NCBI GenBank assembly: GCA_035764525.1
Contig: DASTZB010000577.1
Span: 1-8,564, forward strand
Length of the DNA stretch: 8,564 nucleotides
Reading direction: 5' to 3'
Origin: VBAS01 sp035764525
GTDB taxonomy: Bacteria > Bacteroidota > Bacteroidia > Chitinophagales > Chitinophagaceae
Position 1 is the first letter of the stretch; each line of letters opens with the position of its first letter. The notes beneath the pieces were generated by a model. It saw only the letters and a program-made list of their open reading frames with translations. It ran no database searches and was not told the DNA's origin. A program made the translations under genes and the position numbers. This document shows positions 6,997 to 8,564 of the stretch, piece by piece.

Positions 6997-7036
6997 TCCA
7001 ATTAATTTCACTGTGTGGAATTAATTGGATTTTTTT
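6997..7036 (+). terminator. Strong rho-independent terminator, plus strand
   Basis: TCCAATTAATT at 6997-7007 pairs perfectly with AATTAATTGGA at 7019-7029. Four more pairs, one of them a G-U wobble, extend the stem to 15 pairs around a three-base TGT loop (7012-7014). Seven T residues follow at 7030-7036. On the minus strand there is no T-tract after the hairpin, so it acts rightward. No protein gene lies immediately upstream on that strand, which is why it is treated as the end of a candidate small RNA. Confidence 0.8.
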
Positions 7037-7175
7037 ATTTTCATTATGCAACAAATTTGGAACGCCATTTGTCTTGAAGTTGTAAGCCCTCTCCAATACA
7101 TACCGAAAGGTAGTGCTTGTGAAAACCCGTGATTGAATTTTTCTCGTAGTTATCAATACCATAAACCTTTGACAG

Positions 7176-7373
7176 ATGAAACAAATTAACCACAAGATCT
7201 TTATAGCAGCAGTTGTTGTTGGCGGATTATTTATCGGCGCCGTAAAAGGACAGGAAGCCCGTAGCAGTTGGGTGAAAAGAATGAAAACCCGTGATGAAAG
7301 GAAAATGAAAGCTCAAGACCCGAATGAGGTTGTTCTTGATGACTATGAGATCGCTTCTTTCCACAACAATTAA
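7176..7373 (+). CDS. Small predicted secreted protein, 65 aa, function unknown
   Basis: I do not recognise this protein. It has a textbook signal-peptide shape: basic MKQINHK start, hydrophobic core at about 8-21, and a likely cleavage near AVKG-Q (residue 25). The mature part of about 40 residues is hydrophilic: first basic (RSSWVKRMKTRDERKMK, about 29-45), then acidic (DPNEVVLDDYE, about 48-58). It has no cysteine, so no disulphide-stabilised fold. An in-frame TGA two codons before the ATG fixes 7176 as the start. Codon use looks like the neighbouring genes, and overlap with a known gene is absent, which supports a real gene; its shortness leaves doubt. It could also be a single-pass membrane peptide if the signal is not cleaved. 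The gene is followed by a terminator-like hairpin before carB. A near -7 box (AACCTTTG, 7164-7171) would give a leaderless or nearly leaderless mRNA. Confidence 0.6.
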   Translation: MKQINHKIFIAAVVVGGLFIGAVKGQEARSSWVKRMKTRDERKMKAQDPNEVVLDDYEIASFHNN

Positions 7374-7434
7374 ACATTTGTAGCGGAATTTAAATTTATT
7401 TAAAATAAGAATACATCAAAATCTCCGATTCCCT

Positions 7435-7442
7435 TACTTTTG
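7435..7442 (+). promoter_or_regulatory. Candidate -7 element for carB
   Basis: TACTTTTG matches TAnnTTTG exactly and is followed by CACC, a context often seen at Bacteroidota promoters. The start of transcription would fall at about 7446-7449, on the first arm of the hairpin described next, giving a carB leader of about 65 bases. Confidence 0.55.
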
Positions 7443-7446
7443 CACC

Positions 7447-7470
7447 CCGGGTAACAAACCCGGTTTTTTT
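7447..7470 (+). terminator. Terminator-like hairpin at the presumed 5' end of the carB transcript
   Basis: CCGGGT (7447-7452) pairs perfectly with ACCCGG (7458-7463) around an AACAA loop, and seven T residues follow (7464-7470). In form it is an intrinsic terminator and could end the small-gene transcript. Because it starts only 4 bases after the carB -7 box, the carB RNA would begin with it, so it may instead be a 5' stabilising stem. No competing antiterminator fold is apparent, so classic attenuation is not supported. Confidence 0.7.
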
Positions 7471-7510
7471 ATGTCCTCACGGTTGCCAGCTATTAAATTA
7501 AAACCCAAAA

Positions 7511-8564
7511 ATGCCAAAAGATCCTTCGATTAAATCTGTATTGATTATTGGTTCTGGCCCCATCATTATTGGCCAGGCATGTGAGTTCGATTATTCAGGT
7601 ACACAAGCAGCAAGAAGTTTAAGAGAAGAAGGAATTAAAGTAATTCTTATCAATAGTAACCCCGCCACCATCATGACTGATCCAATGATGGCTGACCGGG
7701 TATATCTTTTGCCACTAACGGTTGAAAGTATTGAACAGATCCTGCAGGAAAACCAAATTGATGCTGTATTACCAACCATGGGCGGACAAACCGCATTGAA
7801 TCTTGCAAAAGAAGCCGAAGATCTTGGTTTGTGGAAACAATACAATGTTCGTTTGATCGGCGTAGACATAAAAGCGATTGATAAAGCTGAAGATAGGGAG
7901 AAATTCCGCCAGTGGATGATCCAGCTCGGTGTACCGGTAGCTCCTGCTAAAACAGCTAATTCACATTTGGAAGGGAAAGAATTTGCCCAGGAAATTGGGT
8001 TCCCCCTTGTAATCCGTCCTTCATTCACACTCGGTGGCACCGGCGGTGGCTTTGTACTCAATAAAGATTTCTTAGACGAAGCCTTGAATCGCGGATTAGA
8101 AGCTTCCCCGATTCACGAAGTATTGGTTGAAAAAGCCGTGTTAGGATGGAAAGAATTCGAATTGGAATTGCTGAGGGATGCAAATGACAATGTGTGCATC
8201 ATTTGTAGTGTGGAGAATTTTGACCCAATGGGTGTACATACAGGAGATTCGATCACAGTGGCACCTGCAATGACGCTTAGTGATACGGCAATGCAATTGA
8301 TGAGGAACACCGCTATCAGGATGATGCGTGACTTGGGAAATTTTGCCGGTGGTTGTAATGTGCAGTTTGCTTTGAATCCTGATACCGAAGAAATAATTGC
8401 AATTGAAATTAACCCAAGGGTAAGCCGTTCTTCAGCGTTGGCTTCAAAAGCTACAGGATACCCTATTGCCAAGATAGCAGCGAAACTTGCTATCGGTTAT
8501 AACCTTGATGAGTTAGAAAACCAGATCACGAAAACAACATCAGCATTCTTCGAACCGGCGCTTG
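7511..8564 (+). CDS. carB: Carbamoyl-phosphate synthase large subunit (N-terminal third; runs off the window)
   Basis: CarB uses ammonia from the glutaminase subunit CarA, bicarbonate and two ATP to make carbamoyl phosphate, the precursor of pyrimidines and arginine. The 351 codons present cover most of the carboxyphosphate-forming half, out of about 1,070 residues expected. Landmarks are GSGPIIIGQACEFDYSG at 14-30, NSNPATIMTDP at 48-58, VLPTMGGQTALN at 86-97, the ATP-grasp glycine loop RPSFTLGGTGGG at 169-180, GVHTGDSITVAPA at 241-253 and EINPRVSRSSALASKATG at 299-316. Residues that bind ATP, metal or bicarbonate in E. coli (R129, R169, Q285, E299, N301) fall at the same numbers here. E. coli has glutamine where M254 stands. 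ATG at 7511 matches the family start. carA is not in the window, so the two subunits are not encoded side by side upstream. Confidence 0.98.
   Translation, partial: MPKDPSIKSVLIIGSGPIIIGQACEFDYSGTQAARSLREEGIKVILINSNPATIMTDPMMADRVYLLPLTVESIEQILQENQIDAVLPTMGGQTALNLAKEAEDLGLWKQYNVRLIGVDIKAIDKAEDREKFRQWMIQLGVPVAPAKTANSHLEGKEFAQEIGFPLVIRPSFTLGGTGGGFVLNKDFLDEALNRGLEASPIHEVLVEKAVLGWKEFELELLRDANDNVCIICSVENFDPMGVHTGDSITVAPAMTLSDTAMQLMRNTAIRMMRDLGNFAGGCNVQFALNPDTEEIIAIEINPRVSRSSALASKATGYPIAKIAAKLAIGYNLDELENQITKTTSAFFEPAL

Larger units (their letters stand above)
6869..7036 (+). ncRNA. Candidate small RNA, about 165 nt, between a -7 box and an intrinsic terminator
   Basis: The call rests on three observations: a consensus -7 box just upstream, no ORF of note on the plus strand, and a strong terminator at the end. 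Inside, ATTCCAT (6882-6888) can pair with ATGGAAT (6921-6927), enclosing a second stem of ACTTC (6894-6898) with GAAGT (6912-6916), so the RNA could be structured. I do not recognise it as tmRNA, SRP RNA or RNase P RNA; 6S RNA cannot be excluded by eye. A minus-strand -7 candidate for the M23 gene lies inside it, which weakens the case unless both are used at different times. It may instead be the remnant of an old gene end. Confidence 0.35.
6762..7175. other. 414-bp region without a protein gene
   Basis: The region lies between the M23 peptidase, read leftward, and a small rightward gene. No convincing coding frame is seen on either strand. It holds a minus-strand -7 candidate for the M23-bcp unit (6898-6905), a plus-strand -7 candidate (6857-6864), a strong plus-strand terminator (6997-7036), and a short hairpin with a GAAA loop (TACC at 7101-7104, GGTA at 7109-7112). 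It also has the first copy of a 16-base near-repeat whose second copy overlaps the start of the small gene. No tRNA or recognised riboswitch is seen. Confidence 0.7.
7374..7510 (+). promoter_or_regulatory. carB upstream region
   Basis: This 137-bp stretch begins with very AT-rich DNA, then has TACTTTTG (7435-7442), a full match to the TAnnTTTG -7 consensus, then a 6-bp hairpin with a T-tract, and then about 40 bases up to the carB ATG. No -33 TTG is visible at the expected distance. The A-rich run just before the ATG is typical of translation starts in this phylum, which rarely use Shine-Dalgarno pairing. Confidence 0.55.

Noticed and set aside
6989..7195. A 68-codon minus-strand ORF starting inside the small secreted gene
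   Set aside because: It runs through the strong plus-strand terminator hairpin, has no signal, domain or neat composition, and overlaps a better candidate gene. It looks like chance.
7435..7510. Riboswitch or classic attenuator before carB
   Set aside because: The leader is too short for a known riboswitch, and no alternative antiterminator pairing can be found by eye.
7591..8472. Two minus-strand ORFs (156 and 119 codons) opposite carB
   Set aside because: They mirror the conserved carB frame and show no family features.
1..8564. CRISPR array, insertion sequence, prophage or transfer signature
   Set aside because: No regularly spaced repeats, transposase-like frames, terminal inverted repeats or abrupt composition change were seen.

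Overview
The window looks like a chromosomal core region from a member of the Bacteroidota, most likely near the Chitinophagaceae. The evidence is the divergent birA | rsfS-ftsH arrangement, a DUF5777-type outer-membrane beta-barrel gene, an M23 peptidase of the long form common in this phylum, moderately AT-rich DNA, few clear Shine-Dalgarno sequences, and several copies of the TAnnTTTG -7 promoter element in intergenic DNA. I see no insertion sequence, CRISPR array, tRNA, rRNA or phage gene. Taxonomy is inferred from content only.

Layout from left to right. Bases 1-2021 (minus) hold most of ftsH, the membrane AAA+ zinc protease; its last residues lie off the left edge. Upstream of it in the same direction is rsfS (2096-2503), probably in the same transcript. 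A 136-bp AT-rich divergent region (2504-2639) separates these from birA (2640-3434, plus), a one-domain biotin-protein ligase. birA runs tail to tail, with only 3 bp between the stop codons, into a minus-strand block: an M23 peptidase (4962-6761), bcp (4495-4956, 5 bp after the peptidase) and a DUF5777 barrel gene (3438-4391). A 414-bp gene-free stretch (6762-7175) follows. It carries a strong plus-strand terminator and a -7 box that together outline a possible small RNA. Next comes a small predicted secreted protein (7176-7373), then a short region with a -7 box, a terminator-like hairpin and an overlapping small upstream ORF. The window ends in the first third of carB (7511-8564 and beyond).

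The genes are mostly housekeeping: membrane protein quality control and ribosome hibernation (ftsH, rsfS), biotin attachment (birA), envelope peptidoglycan turnover and peroxide defence (M23, bcp), and arginine/pyrimidine precursor synthesis (carB). No clearly novel multi-gene system is visible. The points most worth a second look are the candidate small RNA at about 6865-7036, the hairpin placed at the presumed 5' end of the carB transcript, the small secreted protein, the apparent TTG starts of both birA and rsfS, and an altered active-site motif in the peroxiredoxin.
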